NCBI RefSeq assembly: GCF_007860105.1
Contig: NZ_SJPU01000002.1
Span: 2,159,739-2,223,738, forward strand
DNA: 64,000 nucleotides
Origin: Allorhodopirellula heiligendammensis
GTDB taxonomy: Bacteria; Planctomycetota; Planctomycetia; Pirellulales; Pirellulaceae
Direction of reading: 5' to 3'
Below the pieces are notes generated by a model that had not been told where the DNA came from, made no database searches, and was given only the letters and a program-made list of their open reading frames with translations. Shown here piece by piece: positions 40,901 through 51,200 of the stretch (position 1 is the first letter of the stretch; each line of letters starts with the position of its first letter). Both the position numbers and the translations under genes were made by a program.

Positions 40901-41708
40901 CGCCAACCGTACCGATCGCGCTGTTTGATCCCGTCGTCGTCAGACTCACACCATTGGCCGCAGTCAGGTTGACGGCCGCACCGTTGCCATCGGTGATCGC
41001 ACCATCCAGAGTTGTTAGAGCAATGAAGCCCGCGCCTGCCGACACTGATCCCAGCGCCACACCGCCCGCTGTGTCGGTGATGAAAACGCCTCCCGTAACA
41101 GTGGAGGCGTTCAGGTTCGTAGCATTGATCTCTAAAGTGGGATCGGCATCGATTAACTTCCCAATACCAGTAACAGCGGTGAGGTCAATGTTGGTCGCCA
41201 CGATGTCGGGATCGCTGGCATTGTTATCTGTGATTGAGCCGCCGTTGGCATGAATCGCAACCGTGTCGCCGCTCGTGACCGGGCCGTTGAGCGTCACATT
41301 CTCCGCCGTCACGGATAGGTTTCCCGCGAGCGCCAGATCAGCAATCGTCACCGCGTCAGTGCCACCGAGCAGATCAATGTCAATGGACGTCACCAAATTG
41401 GCTGGACTCAGCACCACCATCGTGCCCGATCCACTAACGCTGCCCGCTTGGCCACCAGTTACCGTGATGGCTTCCGTATCCGTAAATCGGTAGTCAGCGC
41501 CGACGCGTTCCACAACCAACGTGCTGCCAGCGGCGCTCCCGTCGTAGTTGATCACTCCGCCGCTGAAGTCGAGCGTCGCCAACATGCGTCGATCTTCAAG
41601 CTTTTCCAAAAAGAGCGACGCCAATGTCGACCGCCGCAATGCACAACGGCGACGAAACGAATGTGTTCGCAACGCCGATGAACGCTTAATGTCAAACATT
41701 TTCTTCAT
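31920..41708 (-). CDS. Giant LEPR-XLL surface/secreted protein 1 with dockerin-like repeats
   Basis: 3262 residues; ATG preceded by AAGGGA. Residues about 25-45 carry the planctomycete N-terminal sorting motif (SLFLEKLEDRRMLATL). The body is a run of filamentous-haemagglutinin-like strands (GGVFITDTAGGVALGSVSAG, NGVSLTTTGSNSAIGT), consistent with a beta-solenoid. An Ala-rich helical insert lies at about 1080-1285 (37.85-38.47 kb). Later come FG-GAP/VCBS-like calcium motifs (FVGDFDGDGIDDLGAW, FAADFNGDGLDDIGLW) and a 230-residue block (32.6-33.4 kb) absent from giant 2. Two dockerin-like EF-hands (DVNGDGLVTALDALSIINYL; NVNGDEFITALDALNVINYL) stand at about 3095-3170, before an acidic tail. It is 31 % Ala/Gly/Thr-like by eye. 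Likely exported; role as adhesin or matrix is inferred. Confidence 0.88.
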   Translation of the reverse strand: MKKMFDIKRSSALRTHSFRRRCALRRSTLASLFLEKLEDRRMLATLDFSGGVINYDGSAAGSTLVVERVGADYRFTDTEAITVTGGQAGSVSGSGTMVVLSPANLVTSIDIDLLGGTDAVTIADLALAGNLSVTAENVTLNGPVTSGDTVAIHANGGSITDNNASDPDIVATNIDLTAVTGIGKLIDADPTLEINATNLNASTVTGGVFITDTAGGVALGSVSAGAGFIALTTLDGAITDGNGAAVNLTAANGVSLTTTGSNSAIGTVGDAIETAVGAFTATTNDGGIYIADSNGPGLIINSVVAKEGGKTTVINGSNLIVLDDNVTQGTMDISISAQGDILLNTVSAPNMVTITSVTGRILDINQASNNVLGRSVNLVANGTVGQDGDVIESTVETFSASTTDGPIFLSQLIESTAVSVVAGGTDNNMLLTSTGASLRIKTITAQGTVTVENSVGSLLDDNGAAVNITGSIVNLTGASRIGTNLDPLETNTPDLRATVSDPAAGITPAAPIYIDNRSGGLVAIDSVAASTNGGDVAINFLGGSLSFLASTQVLNAAGAAMAFETKTGDVKIGLVDAGTRDVSIVAAGAIVDDTNDALVDLRGGTTKLTAGAGIGDSLNGIDTAVATLNAKTDSSGIYIQEADAFDVSAIAKSGDIDVQNGMGDMTVGLVSSPSRVSLLTSGAMLDGNGDNNNLSADTLNLVATNGIGFGGNALESSVNTLTADGGAGGGLLLANSKSLVLTSALATGGAVSISASSNLTLGAVIATGQDVTLTASGQLIDGNGLTNNINALSATLKGSAIGTSGDKIETNVSAITATTTTGGIFLSDANLASLTLTATALGQAADIDIDSAGSIILNTVTAKGDTVKLRAVGSITDGNDPPPPVQVNIIAKTLDVAAPGGIGTLANPLEAEVNQVALADGGAVGSNLTFAGPLLLTEASLEASGSGTLTFDAESITIENIADNTATIASGRSLVLRTPTGAIVFLDTADTIETSAAGTITITAGSIVGSGAVAVLGNLKTAGGNILVSADRTITIGEFDAGTGDVTVQSHAGIIVDGNGSAINVIAGTTTLSGNAPTAREAELDETFRIAEAAAAKAEAAAEQTAVDALGNGQAIVDAEVESGMINVPVLQIISDNLDIEYYAQQDLVDGLSIASATANVASVAVTTAATVALLVAAPAQGVPLVGDLGAFTVQAAIQVAANAVELVSTGLAIGVTAASIELAKVGVADTTANFTLQSAKDRLALAIVTQQAFAESTSITLAAAIKSAIVRDASERIRDQSILARDQANVIGTSTAPLGLDVSGVVNVTAGPTDSFLQVVGDTAIDLIQATGSVTLVSTGTITDADAGAGADVLAKGLRIVAAGGIGTAADPIETRVATLNATNTTSGNIEIANTAGAPAALDITGISNSGGGDVMISSHGSTLAGEGITVSGPITASDAAAAVTINSGSPLTIDSDITAAGAIVLTAAETSDGGDDLTVNSGATIQSTGSSVTLRAGDNITIASGSTIQASTGIVITANFDDDPADTNGANGANVIVAGTLNAPIATIGVDPAADDDDTFTITPSVVTPITVDAEDGSDTLNFIADGLAVTIVGNQITAAGRQTVTFTNFEFVNIINSSGGGSVTVLAEPGNADSLVLIGTSQKAGTFTLNGGVPISFSGVDSFNVNAGDLDDVITVTPFATSVLPWNVAVGIDGGAGEDRIIYNNVVGLVDSTRVTATGPQAGHIDSPGVTSALNSQLVSFTNVEDITANANPGEDEQLTVNQRSTSADDTATLLNNDVQLIGLFNVDTENYVGLTLNGHTGNDTFNITPGTIPVFVDGGDPIGATAGDRINFLPVTSYTLEPGPENDSGGFVPDGPGIQRVSWDHIEEVTVTGGVPGVFLGTNGDDDITIIARDSSTHAGADGVQDFTVSLNAGPSVLFLNTPVFSIQALAGDDDIVLRTLDPTVAVWDVNLTIDGGTPAATTGVGQQGDVFELETEGVQTVTYSPVEMSIAELSSLIEFSDMEQIVFRGQGDDTLTMNGTDRDDYFVINPTNGGSGSHRSNLSPTFHFSGAKAITATGGNSGTDRVIVEATDDNDVVTASAATRLVTLKSPSGLTFTPVVLGAGIDIVTIEAKAGDDLILVSPDPFGGAPVQFNVNGDLPNASDRLAIEDQGVGNTIQHHQGPDQRSGSIIVGDLPPVSYEGIEYVDITPLDTNSSSSTFGGTGSDGLGRIVVFHSDIFSYNSSFHNPTDLSDLAQSTTQPNINPGAQIDPFGNGVNLHGDEDWYRFIAPKTGTFQFKVLFDAVPTLANGQPGLPGDGRLRLDMFTADGMPITRLSAETDAAIQTIGTRAGRTYLVRVQGATPNSINPYDVDVQDVDTLGPQVFDPDGDGPLQAIQITGNPAYNIFDVKPISQGPTPLVNSLTINIQDLPTRFPGFAYGALDYDISSAAGLYQLTGDHHGIVAISDVIVVNAPVVFGEVATATIELRFDSPLPDDRYTLTLIDSIVDPSGNKLDGESNAQEPQGGPTLPSGDGVSGGDFVARFTVDSRAELGLYSNGSVYVDTNGNNLFDPEAINSDDTNEDIVYKLGNQTSLTIAGNFVRGAADVADGYDKIATYGTFGGALRWLIDTNNNGVPDLVVTTAPQINGLPFAGNFDGNSVNGDEVGLKSGTTWRLDTNHDFQVDTILAGNMTGLPFVGDFDGDGIDDLGAWSNDLVVLDLSGDGIDGKTDVSFKFGFPGVREIPFAADFNGDGLDDIGLWQPDGSGLSPVGQAEFYVLMSQRKPPKLLNEARFAGNGLLQTTQPSQLRIADEFIPIDVTESYVLSATARSGDGEGGFYDPANRQSLGFASYDIDHLLISPQHVLKHAGATDTVLTADLKPGDTQVFVQNASGWSNGGASYSRSLAWYGYTDSLGHTYDDYTYTRNVATNYVSGLWDATGIVGNVITLNTPWTGPEISAGTAVRNATLGGTYNYAGLSNQTVPDEWTRYEATLSGTGLDNTQFRPGTAFIKPIVLANYQGNANNQISWREIQVHEAATVIPLVERITPTTDGSGGNEIAFTPQPFGPDLFATFGNSAASPVVGNFDPPVVASAGNPGNPIRLESLATTNLDNRYDVNGDGLVTALDALSIINYLNTEDASTGESILIEAGSTVYDDGPMLNVNGDEFITALDALNVINYLNEVDAVDLSSEPDASVVVPMASPVGNQQPQREVNGESPTIIGDLVDGIIKFAHVTPANEPLDHLDRAFATWNEDFNEHSAADENLISSVEDELLALLDR
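37845..38470 (-). other. Ala-rich helical insert in giant protein 1
   Basis: About 208 residues from AELDETFRIAEAAAAKAEAA to RDQSILARDQANVIG. It differs from the surrounding beta-repeat body: heptad-like Ala-rich helices plus hydrophobic stretches (VASVAVTTAATVALLVAAPA). The equivalent in giant 2 is at 48610-49250. Confidence 0.6.
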
Positions 41709-42294
41709 GGTATTCCCTTAAAACTGACTAAGCACAATGACAGCGACTGCTTCATACGTCCGCGTGTGATGCACAGGGGGAAGGCAATCAGCTCCCGCCA
41801 TGTGCATAGACAACATGCATGGGCGCGCGGCAACACACGCCCCGAGGAGGGGTTTCGCTCCCCTAAGGTTGTTGAGTGCACTAATGTGAGCCTATCCGAC
41901 AGACGAAAGCAATAGCGCGTCAACTACAAAAATGCGTCATTTTCAGTTCGACTTGGTTTCTTAAGCGATTCCGCAATAAACCTCTCTGGGGAGAACTACC
42001 CCGCCGAGTGGACAGGGGCGCCATCGTTCGCGAACTTTACGAAACAGAGGGGGCAGCAGACGCTGTCGAGAGAGAGCAGTTCACGCCGCGAAGGCGTCGG
42101 CCGCTTCCATCCCCCCGCGTCGAATCATCTCATTGGCAATGCCCAAGGATCGACGCATTCGTAGAACAACGGCGTCCAAGTCGACGATGGAGTAGTGATG
42201 ATCACTCTCTGCACACCTACGTCGTTTGGACGGAAGATTGTCAGGACGCTACGGATCCGCGGTTGCGAACCGATTCACCCTTACCCATAGCGAG
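41709..42294. other. Intergenic region and structured leader of giant gene 1
   Basis: A 586-base gap. The half near giant gene 1 would be its 5' leader on the minus strand and contains two hairpins: AGGGG/CCCCT (41848-41852 with 41860-41864, 7-base loop) and CCATG/CATGG (ends of 41798-41822, with an inner 3-bp extension past a 2-base bulge). A 96-codon plus ORF (42008-42298) opens with GTG, has no known motif and overlaps the end of giant gene 2, so I do not call it. Confidence 0.45.
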
Positions 42295-45200
42295 TTAGCG
42301 CTCGGGTGTCGCTAAGAGTTCGACGTCAAAGGAAACGTCTGAATCTCTAGCTGCCGATCGATCTGCAGCGGTCTCCCGGTCCCAGTTTGCAAAGAAGTCA
42401 TCGACTCGCAGCTGAGACGAATTGGCAGAGTCTCTCAACTGCGAACCGCCGGGCTGCGCATCCTCTGCGGATTTGACCAATCCCTCGGCAACGTCGTGAA
42501 TGACCGTTGCGAGCTCCCGCGTCCGCTCATCCTCGCGATCGGAGAACAAGTCAGGAGTTTTCGCCGGAACAATGACCGGGGCGACGGGCTCGGGATTCGC
42601 AATCTGGCTGTCGAGCTCATTGAGATGGTTGATCACGTGGAGGGCGTCCAAGGCCGTGATGAAACCGTCTCCATTGACATTGAACATCGGTCCCTCGTCC
42701 AACATTGTGCTGCCGGACTCAATTAAGATCGACCCCACTGACGTCGACTGCTCGCTATTGAGGTAGTTAATGATCGACAGCGCATCCAGGGCTGTGACGT
42801 TGCCGTCGCGGTTGACATCAAAGGGGTTATCGAGGTTCGTCGTACCAAGTACAGCCAAACTCACCGGGTCTACTGGAATTCCCGAAGCTGATAGCGACGG
42901 GCGAGCAAAATTGCCCACGACAGGCAGCGCATCGGAATCACCAAAGGCGGCGAAAAAGTCCGACCCAAACGACTGTGGTGTGAACGAAATCTCAGTGCCA
43001 CCCGAGCCGTCAATCGTGGCTGTGATTCGGTCCGGCACTGTGACAACCGATGCAGGCCCGCCTCCCAATGGTGCATCTGCGAGCGGCCTCGTATGACTCA
43101 TCAAAACATAAAACTCGCCCTGTTCCTCTGGTACTACGCCGGTGCCGTCAGGCTGCCACAGGCCGATGTCAGCGAGGCCGTCACCATTAAAATCAGCCGC
43201 AAACGGTTGTTCACGGACACCTGGAAACCCGAATGTGAAGGACACATCCGTGTAGCCGTCGATATTGTCGACGTCGCCACTGCTCAGATTGAGCACGAAC
43301 AGGTCGTTGGACCATGCGCCGAGATCATCGATCCCATCGCCGTCAAAGTCTCCCACGAACGGCGAACCTGTCATGTTGCCCGCAAGCGTCTTGTCGACTT
43401 GGAAGTCATGATCGGTATCGAGGTGCCACGTCGTCCCGCTCTTGAGACCCACCTCATCACCGTTGACTGAATTATCGTCGAAGTTTCCAGCGAAGGGTAG
43501 CCCGTTTTGTTGGGGGGATGTCGTCACGACGAGATCGGGAACACCGTTGTTGTTGGTGTCAATCAACCAACGCAACGCTCCCCCGAAAGAGCCATAGGTT
43601 GCAAGTTTGTCATATCCATCAGCGATACCATCAGCATCGCGTACGAAATTTCCAGCAATCGTCAGAGAGTTTTGTTCTCCCTGTTTGTAGACGATATCTT
43701 CATTCGTAAAATCGCTATCAATCGCCTCAGGATCGAATTGTCGATTCCCATTGGTATCAATGAAGACACTACCGTCGGCGTAAACACCGATTTCTGCTCG
43801 CGAATCCACCGTAAAGCGTGCTACAAAATCGCCACCCGGGACTCCATCACCTGAAGGAAACGTCGGACCGCCTTGCGGCTCTTGGGCATCGCTCTCGCCA
43901 TCGAGCTGGTTCCCGCTGGGGTCGACGATTGAGTCGCTCAACATCAGGGTATAGCGATCGTCCGGCAGAGGAGAATCGAACTGTAATTCGATCGTGGCGG
44001 TTGCCGGTCCGCCTGCAGTGACAGGGGCGTTGGTCACAACAATGGCCGAGATGTCGATGATCCCATTGTGATCTCCAGTCAGAGTGTAAAGACCTGCTGC
44101 CGAGGAGATGTCGGGGTCCAAGGCTCCGTAGGTAAACCCAGGGAATCGATTGGGGCCGTCCTGAATATGGATGGTGAGACTATTGACCAACGGCGTCGGC
44201 CCTTGGCTAACAGGCTTGACGTCAAACAGGTTGTAGGTGGGAATCCCCGTGATTTCAATTGCCTGCTGCGGTCCGGCACCATCAGGATCAACAATCTGCG
44301 GTCCGATCGCGTCCACATCAGCAACATTGATGTCATAAATATTAATCGAATCCGGAGTCGCTCCCTGGATACGTACTAAATAGCTAAGCCCAGCCTCCAT
44401 TCCAATCGCCTGGGTCGCATCATTCGTCTCCGTGGGCAGTCGTGTAATCGGTGTCCCGTCGGCGTTGAAAACGTCTAATCGCAGTTGTCCGTCACCGGGC
44501 AGGCCGGCCTGCCCGTTAGCAAGCACGGGGACCGCGTCAAACAATAATTGAAACTCGAAGGTGCCCGTTTTTGGGGCGGTGAAACGATACCAGTCCACAT
44601 CCGCCTGAAGCTCGGAACCGAGTCCAAACGGATCAGCCTGGGAGCCTGGCGCAATGGATGGTTTGGCCGTGTACTGAACCAAATCTGAAAATTCGGTGGG
44701 ATTATGAAAGGTACTGTTGTAGGAGAAAACATCTGGGTGAAATACAACGATGCGCCCCAGGCTGTCGCTTCCCGTGCCTCCAAACGTGCTGCTCGATGAA
44801 TCGGTATCGAGCGGCGCAATATTGACATATTCAATCCCACTGTAGGACACCGGTGACAGCGGACCAACGATCACGGTACCACTCTGTTCGTCGGCTCCCT
44901 GATGGTTTTGCACGGTATTGCCAATCCCATCATCGATAACCAGCAGGCGATCACTCGCGTCGGGTTCACCGCCGTGAACGGTCACGCGCAGACTGTTCTC
45001 TGGGGTCGCATTGAGATCCTGCGAAATCCGGACACCAATGTCATCGTCGCCCTGCCCAGCGTCCACCTGAGCTTGCTCAATCGTGCCTGCGATCAGGGTG
45101 TCGGTATCGTTCACGCCGTTGAGCTGAACGGTGAGGGTCGTCGCCGATGATTGGTCAACGCCGATACTGTCACTGGCGGACGTTCCTTGGATCAAAATCG

Positions 45201-48200
45201 TATCAAAGCCGCTGCCGCCATCGAACGTGTCGTTGCCAGGACCGCCCATCAGCGTGTCCTCGCCTTCATTGCCGAATAGCTGATTATCGCCAGCGCCGCC
45301 ATGGAGATGATCGTCACCGGGACCGCCAATCAAGGTAGCGTCGGCGGACAGGAAATCATCGCCCGCTCCGCCCTCAAGGGTCATTAGGATCGTGTCTTGG
45401 ACTCCCGCTGCCGCCGTGAGGATATCGTTGCCCTCGTTCCCTAACAGCCTTAGCAGATCCTGATCAGCCGCAGCAGCGTTCTTCACTGTGACGTCGTATT
45501 CCAGCCCGGCGACGTTCACGACGCCACCCGTACTGGAAACGAGTAGGTCGTCGGTGACGCTGCGACCATGGACCCCGATCATGTCTTTCGACCCAGCGGC
45601 GCCGAGGTCTAGATTGACTTTGACCACTTCGGTCGTCGTGAGGTCGGTTAACGTGAACGCATCACCGCCGCCCAGGCCGTTGACATTGATTTGTTGGACG
45701 CCCTGCGTATCGACGATGCCCGCACCAAGGATGACCTGGAGATGGGTTGAGTCATTGGCTGGTTGCAACATGAATTCGTCAGCGGCACTGCTGCCGCTGA
45801 CGTTAAGGATGTCACTTGCATTGCTACCGCCGTCGACAAAGTCGCTGCCATCGCCAGCATTCCAGTTAAAAACATCGCTGTCGGAACCACCAAATAGTCT
45901 ATCGGTTCCTAGCCCGCCCATGATGATGTCGTTGCCGGCCTCGCCGTTGACTTCATCGTCCCCACCTCCTGCCATGATGACGTCCTGGCCGGCTCCACCG
46001 AAAATCAGATCCGCATCATCCGAGCCGGTGATGGTATCATCGCCTAGCCCGCCGAAGATCGTGGCCCCCTGCGAACCGGCCATGTCAATGACATCGTTGC
46101 CGTCACCAGCATCGACAAAGTTTTGTATGCCGGGTACATCAAGATCCAGAGTGATATTGTCATTGCCACCAAAAGTGCGCAGCTCAAAGCGGCTCAGGTT
46201 GCTGCCGAGCGTGAGCGTGCCTTGGTCAGCAATCGTGACAACCGTGGCGGTCGAGGTCACCGTGTCGACGCCCCCACCACCGAGTAGACTCAGGACATCG
46301 AATCCTCCCGTCCCGCCATTGACCGTCACGTCACTTGCGCCGGTGTAATCGAACGATGGTGCTGCGTTGGACCGGTGGCTGCCGCTACCGCCATTGCCCA
46401 GACTCACGACAAAATTGTCATCCCGTCCGGTCCCATTGATAGTCAGAGTATCGCTGCCCTGTCCTTCGTAACCAACCTGTTCAACTGCACTGATGTTGAT
46501 CGTTGACGAAAGTTCGGCGACCTCGATAACCGAAGGTGAGTAGGTCACCGTTTGTGTTCCTTGGGATTCCAATGAGAAAACGTCTCCTCCCTGCCCAGTA
46601 CCGGTCGTGGAAGAGGACGCTCCACCGCGAATGGTTAAGTCCACATCCCAGACCGCCGCGGCGGGGTCCAGGGTCTGTAGGACGATATCGTCGTCTCCAG
46701 CCAATGCGTTTACCGTAAATACCGGTGTGTTTAAGAACAGGATGCTCGGCCCGGCGTTGAGGCTGACGGTGAAGTCCTGAACGCCGTCGGCTGCCGTGTG
46801 TGTGGAACTGTCGCGGGCGATGATGGTGATAGCGTCGTCACCGTTGGTACCCTGGAATACTCCTCCCGTACCACCGGAGACAGAAAGCTGTTCAATATGA
46901 TCCCAACTGACACGCTGTGCGTCACTCGGCACGAGTCCGCCGGAATCATTCTCGGGGCCTGATTCGAGCATGTACGTCGATGTCGGCAGGAAATTGATCA
47001 GGTCGCCGGCAGTACTGCCGATCGGATTGCCGCCATTGACGAACACTGGAATTGTGCCAGGAGTGATGTTGAAGGTGTCGTTGCCACCTCTGCCATTGAG
47101 TGTTAAGCCAACGAAGTTTTCCATTTCGACGTTGAAGAGTCCAACGAGTTCGGCGGTATCGTCGAGCAGAGTGGTCGTGTCAGCAGCTGAGGTGTCGCGT
47201 TGGTTCACGGTTAGCTGCTCGTCCTCGCCTGAGTTCGCGTTCGCCGAGATTTCCTCCACGTTCGTGAACGAGACCAGTTGACTATTCAGCGCGGACGTCA
47301 CGCCAGGTGAGTCGATGTGTCCGGCCTGTGGAGCGGTCGCGGTCACACTCGTGCGATCAATCAGTCCTACGACGTTGTTGTAAATGATCTGGTCGTCACC
47401 GGTGCCGCCATCGATCGTCACGCCAACATTCCACGGCAGCACCGACGTGGCGAACGGGGCCACGGTGATGACATCAGCCATGTCGTTGGCATTGAAGTAA
47501 AAGCTGTCCACGTCGGTGAACGCGATAGGCACGCCGCCATTGAGCGAGAACGTACCCGCTTGCGGACCCGTGCCCGTCAGGGTCAGCGTGTCGGCGTCAC
47601 CGGCGGCTGCCAAAAGCGTGATACTGCCACCGCCACTTGCATTGAGGATGTTCACGAACTCGAAGTTGTTGAACGTCACCGGTTGCATGCCCGCAGCCGT
47701 GATCTGGTTGCCGGCGATGGTGACGGCAAGGCCGTTGGCGTTGAAGTTCAGCGTGTCGCTGCCATCGCCAGCGTCCACTGTGATCGGCGTCGCGAGCTGG
47801 GGCGCGATTGTAAACGTGTCGTCGTCGTCGGCATTGTCGCCGACGCCAATCGTGGCCGTCGGCGAAACGAGCGTGCCGGCGATCATCACGTTGGCGCCGG
47901 TCGTATCGGCCGGGTCGTCGTCAAAGTCAGCTGTGATGACGATCTCGGTACTCGCTTGGATCGTCGAGCCCGACTCAACGATAATATTGTCACCGGCCTG
48001 GAGCGTAACAGATGAGCCGGTGGACTCGATGGTGGCACCTGACATGACGGTCAGGTCATCACCGGAGTTCGCGGTGTCTGATGCGGTCAGCACGATCGCC
48101 CCCGCCGCGGTGATGTCCGAGTCGATGGTCAGCGGACTGCCGGAGTTGATCGTTACCGCAGCGGTAGCATCGTTGGCACTCACTGGGCCGCTGACCGTGA

Positions 48201-51200
48201 TGCCTTCGCCACCCACGGTGCTGCCCTGATTGGAAATCACGACATCGCCGCCACCGGAGTTTGAGATGCCCGTGATGTCGAGCGCCGCCGGGTCACCGGC
48301 GATGTTGGCAATCACGATGTCCCCGCTGGTGGTGTTGGTGGCATTGAGCGTAGCCACACGTGTTTCAATGGGATCCGTTGTCGCTCCGATGCCGCCTGCG
48401 GCAGCGATGTTCAGTCCTGTGGCCAGGACGTCCGCCCCAGCTCCCGCGTCGGCGTCGCTGATGGCGCCGGTCGAGATCAGGGTGACACTGCCGGTGGTCT
48501 GAATTTGGTCGATGGCAGTGGCGCCAGTCACTTCCAAGTAGCTGTCCGTTGGGCCAGCAGTCACATTGACCACCCCGCTGACGTCGAGGCCGAGCGGTTC
48601 GGCAGCGGAGCCGATCACATTTGCTTGATCACGGGCCAAGATGGCCTGGTCACGAACACGTTCGGAGGCATCGCGAACAATCGCTGAATTGGCGGCCGCT
48701 GCCAGCGAAATGGAGTTCGCTTCCGACAAGGAATTTTGCGACGCCAGCGCCAGATTCAGTGAGGACGAGTCGGCGAGAAGTTGCGCGGTCGCAGCTGACT
48801 TTTCATTGCCCAAGTCGGTCACGGTAAACGCATACGAGGTCGCCGCGATGGAGGCCACGTTCAGTGCAACCTGGGCAACATTTAAACCAATTTGGAGTCC
48901 AGCCAAAATCGTGCCTGCACCTAAATCACCAGTCAGCGGAATGGCTTGGGCAGGTCCCGCAACCAGTGCTGCGGCACTTGTCGCGACACTGGCAGCACTG
49001 ACGACGGTGCCCGCAGTTGCCACAGCCACGTTCAGACCGTTCGAAGTATTCGTTGCACGGTTATATGCGTCGGCAGCAGAATCGGCGGCAACCTTGTCAT
49101 TGGCAACCGCAACTTGTAAGTCCTCTACATATAGATTGGCAATGTTGAGTTGGCCTTCGAGAGCGTTGGCCGTGGTTTGCTCTGCGGCCGCCTGCGCTGT
49201 GAACGCTGCCGCGTTAGCGATTGCAAACTCTTCATCGAGTTCGGCCTGGCGTGCCGTCGGAGCGGCACCAGCGAGTGTCGCTGTCCCAGCGATCACGTTC
49301 ACGGCCGTCCCGTTGCCGTCGACAATAATCCCGGCGTGGGATTCGACAGTGACGTCACCCGCCCCGGCATCGAACTGGCCTATCGTGATGGTTCGGTCGG
49401 CGGTAGCGAGAATGTTTCCGCCCGCCGTCTTGAGGTTGCCCAACACGGCGACGGCCCCGCTCTCCACGACGGTCCCCGATTGGATGGTGATCGTGCCGGC
49501 ACCAGTCGTCTCAATCGTGTCTGCGGGATCAAGAAATACGATGGCCCCGGTTGTCGTTTGCAGCAGGAGAGATCGACCGGACGCGATGGTGGCAGTATCG
49601 TCGCTGATGTTTTCAATCGCGATCGAATCTGCATTGAACGTCAGCGTGCCGCTGCCCGCTGCTTCCAACGCCGCTTCGGTGAGCAGGAGCGGGCCGGTGA
49701 AATTAATATTTGCGCCAACTGAGCCACCGTCGGCCACGGCCACTTGATTCACGTCCGCTTCGAGTGGGTTCGTGGGGGTGCCGATACCGCCAGGAGCAGT
49801 GATTTCGAGCGTTTTCGCGATAATGTTGGACTTTACCGGCGGGGGAGGGGCGTTGCCATTCGTGATCGTTCCGGCAGCATCTAGCTTCACCGTGTCGCCC
49901 TGGGCGATCGCGGTCGTGAGGACGATACTGCCCGCGCTGTCGATGTCAATATCGGCCGCCTGTCCGGTGGCTGTAGCGGTAAGAGTCAGACTTCCGGTAC
50001 CAACATCACTCACGAAGACGCCGCCGCTCGTCGTGGCCGCCGTGAGCGTAGACACCTCGGTCTCGATCTTGTCGCTTGAGGTGCCAATCATGGACCCATT
50101 CAGGGTCGCGCTTGCGGCGCTAACATTGGTGGTCGTGCCGTTGCCATCGATCAATTTGCCGGATGCCTTCAACGTGACGTCCTGGCCGGTCGCGGTCACC
50201 GAACTGACCGTGAGGTCGCCCGAGGCAGATATGGAAACCGGCCCGCCTGTTGCCGCTGCCGAGGCCAACGCGAGTGCCATGCTATTGGCAATCCATAGTC
50301 CACCGCCCGCTCCGCCGTCTGCCGTTAACGTATTAACCGAGATCTCCAGGGCGTCGCCGCTCGATCCGATGCCGTTCGCCGCGGAAAGATTGAGCGTGTC
50401 CGCAGATACATTATTGTCAGCGCCGTTCCCGTCCAGGATAGCGCCACTGGTGTGGAGTGTTACTTGGCTAGGTGAGGAAACAAGTCCCAAGGTCATGTCG
50501 CCGGTAGTGTTGCTCACATTGATATCTCCGGCCGTTGCCGAGACGCTCACCGTGAACGCACTGGCTTCTGAGATAAATATGCCTTGGGCACTCGTCGTCG
50601 CTTCCAGTGACACGACGTCCGTCTCGATTTCATTCGAGTCACCGCCGATTCCAGACCCAGCGGTGAGTCTCACTGAGCCCCCACGGACGTCCACGTCGGC
50701 ATCGTTGCCTTCATCGGTGATGGCCCCTGGCGTGATGATGCTGATGTCGCTACTACCGGCATCGACAAGACCAACCTTGACATCGCCAGTCTTGGTCTCA
50801 AAGGTCACCGCCGCACCCGCGGCGTTAAGCACCTGCGTGCTCCCGACGAACGAGAGAGAACCACCAAGGTAGTTAATCGCCACGTCGCCACCGTTCGTCG
50901 TAGCTGCAACCGAACTGACCGCAACGAGGCCACCGTCGTTGTTGTCGATGAAAATGACAGCGGCGGGGGTGATGCCGGATGCGGGGGCACTGACCGTCGC
51001 ACTCAAGTTTGCAGTGTGTGTCTCCAACGGATCAACTTCAGTTCCGATGCCGGACGCGCCGCTCAGGCTGACGGTTGATCCGGTGATGTTCACATCCGTC
51101 CCGTTGTCATCGAGCAGTGAACCGCCTCCGTTTTGCACCGTGACATTCCCCTGTGCCGTAATGGTCTGGATTTGCAGACTCGGGCTTGTACTCGTCACCA

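Noticed and set aside
42008-42298. 96-codon plus ORF between the giant genes
   Set aside because: GTG start without a ribosome-binding site, Arg/Ser-rich composition, and overlap with the end of giant gene 2.
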